64,000 nucleotides of DNA from NCBI RefSeq assembly GCF_026000575.1, contig NZ_AP026910.1:248001-312000 (forward strand). The letters run 5' to 3'. The translations under genes and the position numbers were made by a program. The notes below the pieces were generated by a model that had not been told where the DNA came from, made no database searches, and worked only from the letters and a program-made list of their open reading frames with translations. Of the stretch, positions 27,203-35,246 are shown in pieces (position 1 is the stretch's first letter; the number at the start of each line of letters is the position of its first letter). This stretch comes from Rhodoluna sp. KAS3 (GTDB lineage Bacteria > Actinomycetota > Actinomycetes > Actinomycetales > Microbacteriaceae).

Positions 27203-28387
27203 ATGCACGAGCTAATTGACATCCAGTCTGACCCAGAGTTAATTCTCGAAAAACACTTTTCGGGATTGCATTCGGGCGGGGGCAGAAGCTCGATTCGTGG
27301 CGGTCAAACCGCAGCTAATCAGGCTATGCACGAGCTGGACATCCGTGGTTATGCCGCCCAGCGCTCAGAGGTTTTACCGCGCTCAAAACGCGGGGCAACG
27401 GTGCTGTCGCCATACATTCGTCACAACCTGATAACCCTGAAGCAGGTTTGGCAAGAGGTTGAGGCAGCGCCCTATAAAGATCGTGAAAAATTTCAAGATG
27501 AGTTGTTGTGGCAAGAATATGCTCGCCACCTTTATGCCCGCATCGGTACCGAATTCTTTGAGAACCTTAGGTTTGAGCAGGTTTGGGATGCCCCGGGTGA
27601 CGGTTGGAATCGCGACATGAGGTGCATTGACGAGGTGGTTTCTGAGCTCGAACAGGATGGCTGGCTGGTCAACCAAACTCGTATGTGGTTGGCTTCACAC
27701 TGGACTGTGCGCAACGGTCGTGGATGGTTGCATGGTCAAGAGCGGATGCACCGCGAACTTATCGATGGATCGCGAGCCGCAAATCTATTGGGTTGGCAGT
27801 GGACGGTTGGCTCGGGCGGAAAGCCCTACGGTTTTGCTCGCTGGCAGGTAGAGAAACGCGCACCGGGTCTCTGCCTCAAGTGCCCGCTGAACAAGTCGTG
27901 CCCTATCCAAGAGTTTCCAGCAGATAAGCCCCTGCTCCAACTTGAATCCAGGCCAAGGCTGGACAGTGACCCTGACCTTGCCCGGACCACAGGGCCAGTT
28001 TCGGTTATTCAAAATGCCAAACCGGATGCCGTTCTGCTGACCATTGACTCGATGGGAGACGCAGATCCAGCTCTGGCGGCCAACCCTGATTTGCCGGTTG
28101 TATTTGTTTTCAACCGCGATGCCCTGGCCAAATTGCAACTCTCCTCGAAGCGAATTTACTTTTACCTCGAGACTCTGCAGGACCTCGCCAGCCGCAGAAA
28201 CGTATCGGTGTATTTGGGCAGCCCGTACGAATATGCCAAGGAGCACCGCGTTGCGGTCACCTATGCGCCGGTACCGAGCTTTGCCAGGTTCGAGGATCTG
28301 GCCGAGGTGCACCCGTACCCATGGCTCAAAAAACCGCACGCCATGAGTGTGCGCTCGTTTAGTTCGTGGCGCTCAAAGATTCGGTAG
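27203..28387 (+). CDS. Photolyase/cryptochrome-like FAD-binding protein with apparently reordered domains
   Basis: Residues 1-225 of this 394-residue protein match the helical FAD domain of photolyases: VLSPYIRHNLITLKQVW (canonical LSPYLxxGxxSxRxV), FQDELLWQEYARHL, the DGW-x2-NQTRMW segment, and the hallmark DGSRAANLLGWQW near residues 188-200. A Cys group CLKCPLNKSCPIQ follows at about 223. The N-terminal alpha/beta antenna domain of normal photolyases is missing. Instead the C-terminus (about residues 273-380) has a Rossmann-like block with LPVVFVFN, SSKRIYFYLETLQDLASRR and VSVYLGSPYEY, which resembles that missing domain. ATG 27203 is the only sensible start; earlier in-frame starts lie in the tRNA or its terminator. 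Repair activity or signalling is not established. Confidence 0.75.
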   Translation: MHELIDIQSDPELILEKHFSGLHSGGGRSSIRGGQTAANQAMHELDIRGYAAQRSEVLPRSKRGATVLSPYIRHNLITLKQVWQEVEAAPYKDREKFQDELLWQEYARHLYARIGTEFFENLRFEQVWDAPGDGWNRDMRCIDEVVSELEQDGWLVNQTRMWLASHWTVRNGRGWLHGQERMHRELIDGSRAANLLGWQWTVGSGGKPYGFARWQVEKRAPGLCLKCPLNKSCPIQEFPADKPLLQLESRPRLDSDPDLARTTGPVSVIQNAKPDAVLLTIDSMGDADPALAANPDLPVVFVFNRDALAKLQLSSKRIYFYLETLQDLASRRNVSVYLGSPYEYAKEHRVAVTYAPVPSFARFEDLAEVHPYPWLKKPHAMSVRSFSSWRSKIR

Positions 28388-28411
28388 CCGTTAAGTTTTA
28401 TTTCAAACCAC

Positions 28412-28441
28412 TTGCAAATTCTTGTCTAGCCCCCCTAGACT
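28412..28441 (+). promoter_or_regulatory. VOC-gene promoter with operator-like inverted repeat
   Basis: TTGCAA (28412-28417) and TAGACT (28436-28441) are 18 bases apart, and the ATG follows six bases after the -10. The inverted repeat GTCTAG-CCCCC-CTAGAC (28424-28440) fills the space from mid-spacer to the -10, a good place for a repressor. Confidence 0.5.
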
Positions 28442-28447
28442 AAAATC

Positions 28448-29290
28448 ATGACATTGCCAGCAAATCTAATCATGGGTGCAGTGACCCTGCGCGTTCAAAA
28501 TCTAGATCTAATGATTTCTTACTACCGAGATGCAGTGGGTCTGGACCTTATCTCAGAGGTTGCCGGTTCGGCGATCCTGGGTCGTGGCACCACACCGGCT
28601 TTGATTCTGGAACACTCGCCGGCTCTCAAGTACGCCAGCGAGAATCAGGCTGGCCTGTTTCACACCGCTTTTCTATTCGAAACCAAGGCCCAGTTAGCCT
28701 GGGCCGTTGCCTCGGTTGCGGCCAAGTATCCGGGTTCATTTACCGGCAGCGCCGACCACCTGGTCAGTGAGGCCTTTTACTTTGATGACCCAGAAAAGAA
28801 CGGCGTTGAGCTTTACTGGGACCGCGCTCGCAACGAGTGGAGTTGGAGGCACGGAGTCGTTGAAATGGGAACTTTCGGACTGGACCCAAATGCGTTCCTG
28901 GCCGAAAACCTACCAAAGCAGGCTGATGAGACCGCGTCGAATATTGGACATGTTCACTTGAGCGTTGGATCCATCGAGCAGGCTCAAGATTTTTATGTCA
29001 ACAAGCTTGGCTTTGATGTGACTTTGAATTACGGCGGTTCGGCGTTGTTTGTTAGTGCCGGCGGATACCACCACCACATGGCCATGAACATCTGGCGCAG
29101 TAGGGGAGCAGGGCTTCGTCAGCCAACCCTCGGGCTGCGTGACGTTTCGATCCTTCTGCCCGATAACGATGCCTTAGGGGCCGTTGAAGAGCGGCTAAAG
29201 ACCTCTAGCGTTCAGATTCGCCACGATGGTCAAACCATTCACCTCGATGACCCTTGGGGCAATCAAGTTAGTTTGTGCGCCCTGCGATAA
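28448..29290 (+). CDS. VOC-family ring-cleaving dioxygenase-like protein (CatE-like)
   Basis: The 280-residue product contains two vicinal-oxygen-chelate modules: residues 9-125, ending DPEKNGVELYWDR, and 165-280, ending DDPWGNQVSL. The metal ligands of the first module appear as His73 (FHTAFL) and Glu (VELYW). The two-module form is that of CatE/YfiE catechol-2,3-dioxygenase-like proteins. The natural substrate is unknown, and other VOC activities such as thiol or glyoxal chemistry cannot be excluded. An inverted repeat over its promoter suggests substrate-responsive control by an unlinked repressor. Confidence 0.8.
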   Translation: MTLPANLIMGAVTLRVQNLDLMISYYRDAVGLDLISEVAGSAILGRGTTPALILEHSPALKYASENQAGLFHTAFLFETKAQLAWAVASVAAKYPGSFTGSADHLVSEAFYFDDPEKNGVELYWDRARNEWSWRHGVVEMGTFGLDPNAFLAENLPKQADETASNIGHVHLSVGSIEQAQDFYVNKLGFDVTLNYGGSALFVSAGGYHHHMAMNIWRSRGAGLRQPTLGLRDVSILLPDNDALGAVEERLKTSSVQIRHDGQTIHLDDPWGNQVSLCALR

Positions 29291-29291
29291 T
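29286..29291 (+). promoter_or_regulatory. -10 box of the MalY/PatB gene, leaderless type
   Basis: GATAAT lies six bases before the ATG at 29298 and overlaps the stop region of the preceding gene. It may give the aminotransferase gene its own leaderless message. Confidence 0.4.
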
Positions 29292-29297
29292 CATTAG

Positions 29298-30461
29298 ATG
29301 CCTGACAATCAAGTAGTTGCACCATCGTTATCTGACCTCCGTCAACGTCACAGTTCCAAGTGGCGTCGATTTAGCTCGGATGTTTTACCGATGCATGTCG
29401 CCGAGATGGATTTTCAGGTCGCCGAGCCAATCCAAGCTGTCCTGACCGAGATGATTCAGCACTCCGATTTGGGTTACCTGGGTCCGGTTCCTGAGGTTGC
29501 CGAGGCGTTCGCTGAGTTTGCTGCTGCTCGCTGGAACTGGCCGGTTGACACCAAGCAGGTAAAAATGGCCACCGATGTCGGTGTGGCAGCTGTCGAGATT
29601 TTTCGAGCGCTGAGTAAGCCTGGCGATCAGGTGGTCATCAACACCCCGGTATACAGCGCATTCTTTGGTTGGTTGGCCGAAACTCACCTAACCCCGATTG
29701 ATGTTCCACTCGTTCAGAACGGCGCTGAGTGGTTGCTTGACCTCGAAGGGCTAGAGCAGGCCTTTGCCAACGGTGCCAAGTTCTACCTGCTGTGCCACCC
29801 GCACAACCCACTGGGCAAGGTTTTCTCGCGCGATGAGCTGACTGCTGTGGCCGCTCTGGCTGCTCGGTATGAAGTGTTGGTTATCAGCGATGAAATTCAC
29901 GCACCACTGACCTATGCCGGCGAAGTCTTTACGCCTTATCTAAACTGCGGCCCTGATGCCGAAGCCACCGGCATAACCATTACGTCTTCAAGTAAATCTT
30001 GGAACACGGCTGGCCTCAAGGCTGCCATCGTGGTTAGCCAAAGCAGCGAGGTTGCCGCTAAGTTGGCCAAACTGCCACCTGACATGCATTGGCGTTCATC
30101 GTTGTTGGGGGCCTTTGCCATGGTTGAGGCCTACCGCAACGGAACCACCTGGTTGGACTCAGCCATCGAAGCAATTGAGGCTAACTACCAGCACATGGTT
30201 TCAGAGGTTGCGGCCAAGTTGCCGGGTGTTGTTATTCACCGGCCGGTTAGCGGATACCTGAGTTGGTGGGATGTCTCAGCATTGAACCTTGGTACCGAAC
30301 CAGGCAAAGTCATTCTCGAGCGCGCCAAGGTAGCTGTGGTTGAGGGCTCAGATCTCGGTGGAGCAGCCGCAGCCAACTACACCCGGTTTATCCGATTCAA
30401 TTTTGGAACCAGCCCGGCAAACATCACCGAGGCAATTGATCGAATCGCTGCGCTTAGATAG
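29298..30461 (+). CDS. patB: MalY/PatB-family PLP-dependent cystathionine beta-lyase
   Basis: This is a fold-type I aminotransferase-like enzyme of 387 residues. The PLP lysine is Lys233 in TSSSKSWNTAGLK; other motifs are CHPHNPLGKVF, VISDEIHAPL and the C-terminal RFNFGTS. MalY/PatB proteins cleave C-S bonds of cystathionine or cysteine, giving homocysteine or sulfide. It sits tail to tail with metZ (8-base overlap), so both methionine-linked sulfur enzymes are adjacent. Gene symbol is by family and not proof of substrate. Confidence 0.85.
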   Translation: MPDNQVVAPSLSDLRQRHSSKWRRFSSDVLPMHVAEMDFQVAEPIQAVLTEMIQHSDLGYLGPVPEVAEAFAEFAAARWNWPVDTKQVKMATDVGVAAVEIFRALSKPGDQVVINTPVYSAFFGWLAETHLTPIDVPLVQNGAEWLLDLEGLEQAFANGAKFYLLCHPHNPLGKVFSRDELTAVAALAARYEVLVISDEIHAPLTYAGEVFTPYLNCGPDAEATGITITSSSKSWNTAGLKAAIVVSQSSEVAAKLAKLPPDMHWRSSLLGAFAMVEAYRNGTTWLDSAIEAIEANYQHMVSEVAAKLPGVVIHRPVSGYLSWWDVSALNLGTEPGKVILERAKVAVVEGSDLGGAAAANYTRFIRFNFGTSPANITEAIDRIAALR

Positions 30462-31686
30462 CCTTCAGCGCGGTTTCGATATCGCGCACTAGGTCTTCTG
30501 GGTGCTCTAGGCCAACCGATAGTCGAACGGTGCTCGGAGTAATGCCCATCTCTGCCTGAATTTCAAGCGATAGGCGACGGTGAGTGGTCGATGACGGGTG
30601 AGTCATAAGTGACTTGCTGTCGCCCAAGTTGTTTGAGATGTCGATTACCTGGAGCGCATTCATGAAGCGGAAAACCGAGTCCTTGTCGGCCTTGAACTGA
30701 ATAGCAACGGTAGAACCGCCACCCTTCATTTGCTGCTTGGCAAGTTCGTGACCCTCGTGTGACTTGAGGAACGGGTAAGAAACCTTCTCGATCGCAGGGT
30801 GGTTTTCGAAGGTCTCGGCAATGGTCAGCGCGGTGCTGCTCATTCTTTCGACGCGCATGTGCATGGTCTCAAGTGACTTGAGCATTACCCAAGCGTTGAA
30901 TGAGCTCATCGAAGGGCCGGTGTGGCGGGTGAACGGAATAACCACATCGGTGATGTACTGCTTGCTGCCAAGAATTGCGCCACCTAGAACGCGGCCCTGG
31001 CCATCGATGTGTTTGGTGGTTGAATACATCACAACGTCGGCACCAAGTTCAAGCGGCTTCTGGAGAACCGGCGAGGCCATTACGTTGTCAACAATTACTG
31101 TGGCGCCAACTTTGTGAGCTAGGTCAGACACCATACGGATGTCGGTGATCTCCATCAAAGGGTTGCTTGGCGATTCGATGAAAACAGCCTTGGTTGGTTC
31201 GGCAAGTGCAGCTGCCCAGCCCTCAGGTGTGTTTTCTTCGACCAAAACTGTGTTGATGCCCCATTTAGGCAAAATCTCTGTGAGCACTACGTAGCAAGAG
31301 CTGAACATGGCGGCATAGGCAACAACGCGGTCGCCAGACTTGACCAGTGCTGCCACGGATGCAAACATCGCGGCCATTCCAGATGCGGTTGCGAAGCAAG
31401 CCTCTGCGCCCTCAAGTAGTGCCAAACGGTTTTCGAACTGAGCGACGGTTGGATTTGAGAAACGGCTGTACAAGAAGTGGTCGGTCTCGTCGCGGAACGA
31501 AGATTCTGCCTGCTCTGCTGAGTCATAGGTAAAACCGCTGTTTAGAAACAGTGCCTCGCTGGTCTCGCCGAAGCCGGTGCGGCTTAGTGCGCCACGGATA
31601 GCCTGTGTGTCCGGGTGCAATTGCCAGTCTGGCTTAGATTCGTCGTTGCCGGCTTGGTAACCCCATGGGCGGTTTCTCTTGGTCAT
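30454..31686 (-). CDS. metZ: O-succinylhomoserine sulfhydrylase
   Basis: MetZ makes homocysteine from an activated homoserine and sulfide. The 410-residue Cys/Met-metabolism PLP enzyme has the PLP lysine Lys225 in YSTTKHIDGQGRVLGG, a motif typical of MetZ rather than cystathionine gamma-synthase, plus SRFSNPTVAQFE and ATASGMAAMF. It is the last gene of the nrtR-nadABC operon: its ATG overlaps the stop of the cysteine desulfurase by one base. A methionine gene within an NAD operon is unusual; sulfide from the desulfurase or shared sulfur demand may be the link (inference). Confidence 0.88.
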   Translation of the reverse strand: MTKRNRPWGYQAGNDESKPDWQLHPDTQAIRGALSRTGFGETSEALFLNSGFTYDSAEQAESSFRDETDHFLYSRFSNPTVAQFENRLALLEGAEACFATASGMAAMFASVAALVKSGDRVVAYAAMFSSCYVVLTEILPKWGINTVLVEENTPEGWAAALAEPTKAVFIESPSNPLMEITDIRMVSDLAHKVGATVIVDNVMASPVLQKPLELGADVVMYSTTKHIDGQGRVLGGAILGSKQYITDVVIPFTRHTGPSMSSFNAWVMLKSLETMHMRVERMSSTALTIAETFENHPAIEKVSYPFLKSHEGHELAKQQMKGGGSTVAIQFKADKDSVFRFMNALQVIDISNNLGDSKSLMTHPSSTTHRRLSLEIQAEMGITPSTVRLSVGLEHPEDLVRDIETALKAI

Positions 31687-32831
31687 TAGGCGATTTTATC
31701 AGTGCCGCCAACGGCAGCAACCGCATCAGCCAAGGCACAGGCGGCCGTTTCTAGTTCGGCTTCGGTGGTGTGGTGCGAAAAACTGAATCTAATGGCTGTC
31801 TGGGCCAACTCGGCATCGAATCCCATGGCGGTCAAAACATGGGATGGTTCATCACTGCCAGCCGCGCAGGCAGATCCACTAGAGACGATGACCTCGCGGC
31901 GCTCCAGCTCAAGCAGCAGGGCCTCGCCACTCAATCCGGGTACGCAAAATGAGGCGATGCTCGGTAGCCGATTGCTTGGGTGCCCGGTCAAAATTGCAGT
32001 TGGGACCAGGTCTTGAACCTGCCCGATAAACCGATCCCGGGCTGCTTCGATGCGCGCAACCTCAGCTTTTTGTTTAGTCAAAACCTCAACGGCGGTGGCC
32101 AGAGCCACAGCCCAGGCCACATTCTCGGTACCCGAACGGCGACCGTTCTCTTGCCCTCCACCGTGCAACAGTGGTTCAACCGCAAGCCGGCCTCGAATGT
32201 AGGTTGCGCCTGAACCCTTAGGTGCCCCAAGTTTGTGGCCAGAAACCGTCAGCGCATCCACGCCCAGTTGGGCAACATTGCAGTCCAGCCAAGCGGCAGC
32301 CTGAACGGCATCGGTGTGAAAAGCAGCCCCGACCTCGTGGGCCAGTGCGGCCAGGCGTGAGATGGGGTGAACTGTGCCGACCTCATTATTTGCCATCATC
32401 AGGGTGACCAGCGTGGTGTCTAGCCGCAGCGCGGTTTTGAGTTCGGCTAGCGAGATGCAGCCCTGAAGATCAACGCTCAACCAGGTGACTTCAAATTTGT
32501 GATGCCGAACCAGATACTCGATGCTCTGCAGCACGGCCTCGTGCTCGGTCGGTGAGCTGACGATGTGCCTGCCGCGCGGGTTGGCAAGGGCAAGCCCCTC
32601 AATAGCAAGGTTGATGCCTTCGGTGCCACCCGAGGTAAAGATGATTTCACTTCCTCGGCAGCCCAACCAGGCGGCAACTGCATCGCGCGCTGCCTCGAGC
32701 GCCATTCCGGCTCGATGCCCCAGTTCGTGAGTGCTTGACGGATTACCGAATTCTTCGGTTAGCCAAGGCCAGGCTGCCTGCAGCGCTTCTTTGGCTACCG
32801 GTGTCGTGGCCGCGTGATCGAGGTAAATCAT
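31686..32831 (-). CDS. Cysteine desulfurase, NifS/IscS family
   Basis: It removes sulfur from cysteine for Fe-S assembly. The 381-residue product has the opening IYLDHAATTPV, PLP lysine in SGHKLGAPKG, HTDAVQ and the catalytic-cysteine loop SSGSACAAGS. It lies inside the NAD operon between nadC and metZ, with 4-base and 1-base overlaps, so it most likely supplies the 4Fe-4S cluster of NadA (a NadS role). It is not the housekeeping SufS by context. Confidence 0.92.
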   Translation of the reverse strand: MIYLDHAATTPVAKEALQAAWPWLTEEFGNPSSTHELGHRAGMALEAARDAVAAWLGCRGSEIIFTSGGTEGINLAIEGLALANPRGRHIVSSPTEHEAVLQSIEYLVRHHKFEVTWLSVDLQGCISLAELKTALRLDTTLVTLMMANNEVGTVHPISRLAALAHEVGAAFHTDAVQAAAWLDCNVAQLGVDALTVSGHKLGAPKGSGATYIRGRLAVEPLLHGGGQENGRRSGTENVAWAVALATAVEVLTKQKAEVARIEAARDRFIGQVQDLVPTAILTGHPSNRLPSIASFCVPGLSGEALLLELERREVIVSSGSACAAGSDEPSHVLTAMGFDAELAQTAIRFSFSHHTTEAELETAACALADAVAAVGGTDKIA

Positions 32832-33685
32832 TTTGGCTCGATAGTTACGTCAAGGCCAAGGTCCAAGGAACGAACGCTGTGGGTCAGGGCCCCAACTGAA
32901 ATTACGTCCACACCGGTTGCAGCAATTTTGGCCACCGTCTCAAGGTTCACGCCGCCGGATGCTTCGACCACAGCGCGTCCCGCAATCAGGCTCACCCCGG
33001 CGCGAAGTTCATCGAGGGTGAAGTTATCGAGCATGATGATGTCGACTCCGCCCTCGAGTACCGGCATGATTTGATCGAGGCGGTCAACCTCAACCTCAAA
33101 CTTGACCGAAGCCGGAATCTCAGTTCTGACTCTGCGCAGCTCGGTGGTGAGGTCCTTGCCCCCGGCGGTTAGAACGGCCAGGTGGTTGTCCTTAGCCAAA
33201 ACCTGATCTGATAGTGAGAAGCGGTGGTTTGTTCCGCCACCGTCACGCACGGCTTGGCGCTCGAACTCGCGTAGACCCGGAGTGGTTTTGCGGGTGTCGA
33301 GAATTTTGGCCTTGGTGCCGGCAACTGCAGCAACGTACTGGGCAGTCAGTGTGGCAATGCCGCACATGCGCTGGGTGAAGTTCAAACCAATTCGCTCGCC
33401 GCGCAACACTGCTCGCGCTGGGCCGGTCACTGTGGCAAGGCTCTGCCCGGCAACAAAGTTTTCGCCGTCGGCAATCTTCATTTCAACCCGGATGTTTGGG
33501 TCGCACAGCTCAAATGCTGCCTTGAAAACTTCCACCCCGCTGAAAACTCCCGGTTCGCGAGCTGCTAGCTCGGCGGTTGCCTGAGCGCTCGCTGGAATCA
33601 GGTGCTCAGACGTGATGTCTCCGGCGGGTGCGTCTTCTTCGAGCGCTGCAGCCACGACTTTATTGATGTGCTCTGGAGTAAGCAT
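32828..33685 (-). CDS. nadC: Nicotinate-nucleotide pyrophosphorylase (quinolinate phosphoribosyltransferase)
   Basis: NadC converts quinolinate and PRPP to nicotinate mononucleotide. The 285-residue enzyme shows the family motifs: RTTPGLR in ILDTRKTTPGLR, GGGTNHRFSLSD, KDNHL, EVEVD and IIMLDNF, ending VEASGGVNL and SVGALTHS. The start overlaps the nadB stop by one base, and the end overlaps the desulfurase start by four bases. Confidence 0.96.
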   Translation of the reverse strand: MLTPEHINKVVAAALEEDAPAGDITSEHLIPASAQATAELAAREPGVFSGVEVFKAAFELCDPNIRVEMKIADGENFVAGQSLATVTGPARAVLRGERIGLNFTQRMCGIATLTAQYVAAVAGTKAKILDTRKTTPGLREFERQAVRDGGGTNHRFSLSDQVLAKDNHLAVLTAGGKDLTTELRRVRTEIPASVKFEVEVDRLDQIMPVLEGGVDIIMLDNFTLDELRAGVSLIAGRAVVEASGGVNLETVAKIAATGVDVISVGALTHSVRSLDLGLDVTIEPK

Positions 33686-35238
33686 TATTTGACCTGTCGA
33701 ACAATCGTGATGGGCTTGGCCATCGATGGGTTTGATTCAGGGAAGTCCAGTCGGTAGTGACCGCCTCTGGACTCTTCGCGGGCATTTGCCGAAGCCGTTA
33801 GGGCGCGTGCCAAGAGCAACAGGTTGGCGTCCTCCCAGTCGGTAAACAAACGGTTAGCTTTATCTGCCGAACGCCACTGAGCCAGTGCCTGTTCTGTGGC
33901 GGCTAGGCCCTCAGCATCGCGAGCCAGTCCAACGTTGTCCCACATCAGTGACTGCAATTCAACTCGGTCAACCACCTTCAGCGAGCTTGCCGGAACGGCA
34001 CTGTCGGCTTCGTCCTGCAGCTCGATTTCGCGCAAGACACCAGATTCCTTCCAGCGTGCGCTGGCTGCTTCGGTTGGCCAGGCCTCATCGAGCACCTGAA
34101 CTGCTCGGCGGGAGAACACGATGGACTCGAGTAGGGAGTTTGACGCCAGTCGGTTTGCTCCGTGAGCGCCGGTGCAGGCAACTTCGCCAACGGCAAATAA
34201 ACCTTCGATAGATGTGCGGCCCCAAATATCGGTTGCAACACCGCCCATCCAGTAGTGGGCTGCTGGGGTAACCGGAATCGGGTTTTTACCCCAATCCAGG
34301 CCATAGGCGCGGGTGGTTTTCGAAATACTTGGGAATCGCTTATTCAAAAAGTCGGAACCTAATCCGGTTGCATCTAGCAATACCGGTTGGCCGCCCTGCG
34401 ACAGCATCTCAGCCTGGATGCCTCGGGCCACCACGTCTCTCGGTGCCAGCTCGGCTAGGGGGTGCACCTTTTGCATGAAGCGTTCGCCAGCATTGTTGAT
34501 CAGCACAGCGCCGTCTCCGCGAACCGCCTCTGAGATCAAAAAACTGCCCGGAACAGCAAGTGCAGTTGGGTGAAATTGGTAGAACTCAACGTCAGCCAAT
34601 TCGGCACCGGCCCTAAAGGCTGCGGCAACGCCGTCTCCGGTGGTTACGGCTGGGTTGGTGGTGTGTCTGAACAGTTGCCCTGCGCCACCGCTGGCCAGAA
34701 TCACGGCATCTGCCTCAACAAAATGGCGCCCCGATGAATCCATCAGGTGCACGCCGGTAATTTTTGTGTTGACTACTTCAAAGTCGATTACAAAAGTGTG
34801 CTCGTGAATTGCGGCTGCGGTTGACTTGAGAGTTTCCACCAAAGCCCGACTGATGTCGGCTCCGGTGGTGTCTCCGCCGGCGTGAAGAACGCGCGGGTGA
34901 GAGTGAGCCGCCTCTAGGCCTAGTGCAAATTCAGGACCCTGCTTATCGAAATCGACACCAAACCGAATCAGATCCTGAATGCGATTCGGCCCCTCGGCAC
35001 AAAGCACCTCGACCGCAGGTTCGTAGCAATAACCTGCGCCAGCGGCCAGGGTATCGGCAACGTGCTCGGCAACTGTGTCGTCACTGGAGACAACCGCCGC
35101 GATGCCACCCTGCGCGTAGTGAGTGTTGCTTTCAGCCAGGTTTGACTTGGTGACCAGGGTCACCTCGTGGGTTCGGCTGGCTTCAACGGCCGCAATAAGG
35201 CCGGCAATGCCGCTGCCGATAACTACGAGCTTCTTCAT
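33685..35238 (-). CDS. nadB: L-aspartate oxidase
   Basis: NadB oxidises aspartate to iminoaspartate, the partner substrate for NadA. The 517-residue flavoprotein has the FAD fingerprint GSGIAGL at the N-terminus, THYAQGGIAAV, HSHPRVLHAGGDTTG, QFHPTAL and a C-terminal helical domain with SRGGHYRLDFPE. It is separated from nadA by only eight bases. Confidence 0.95.
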   Translation of the reverse strand: MKKLVVIGSGIAGLIAAVEASRTHEVTLVTKSNLAESNTHYAQGGIAAVVSSDDTVAEHVADTLAAGAGYCYEPAVEVLCAEGPNRIQDLIRFGVDFDKQGPEFALGLEAAHSHPRVLHAGGDTTGADISRALVETLKSTAAAIHEHTFVIDFEVVNTKITGVHLMDSSGRHFVEADAVILASGGAGQLFRHTTNPAVTTGDGVAAAFRAGAELADVEFYQFHPTALAVPGSFLISEAVRGDGAVLINNAGERFMQKVHPLAELAPRDVVARGIQAEMLSQGGQPVLLDATGLGSDFLNKRFPSISKTTRAYGLDWGKNPIPVTPAAHYWMGGVATDIWGRTSIEGLFAVGEVACTGAHGANRLASNSLLESIVFSRRAVQVLDEAWPTEAASARWKESGVLREIELQDEADSAVPASSLKVVDRVELQSLMWDNVGLARDAEGLAATEQALAQWRSADKANRLFTDWEDANLLLLARALTASANAREESRGGHYRLDFPESNPSMAKPITIVRQVK

Positions 35239-35246
35239 CGGTGTGC

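Noticed and set aside
30454-31760. SAM riboswitch in front of metZ
   Set aside because: metZ overlaps the upstream gene by one base, leaving no room for a leader.
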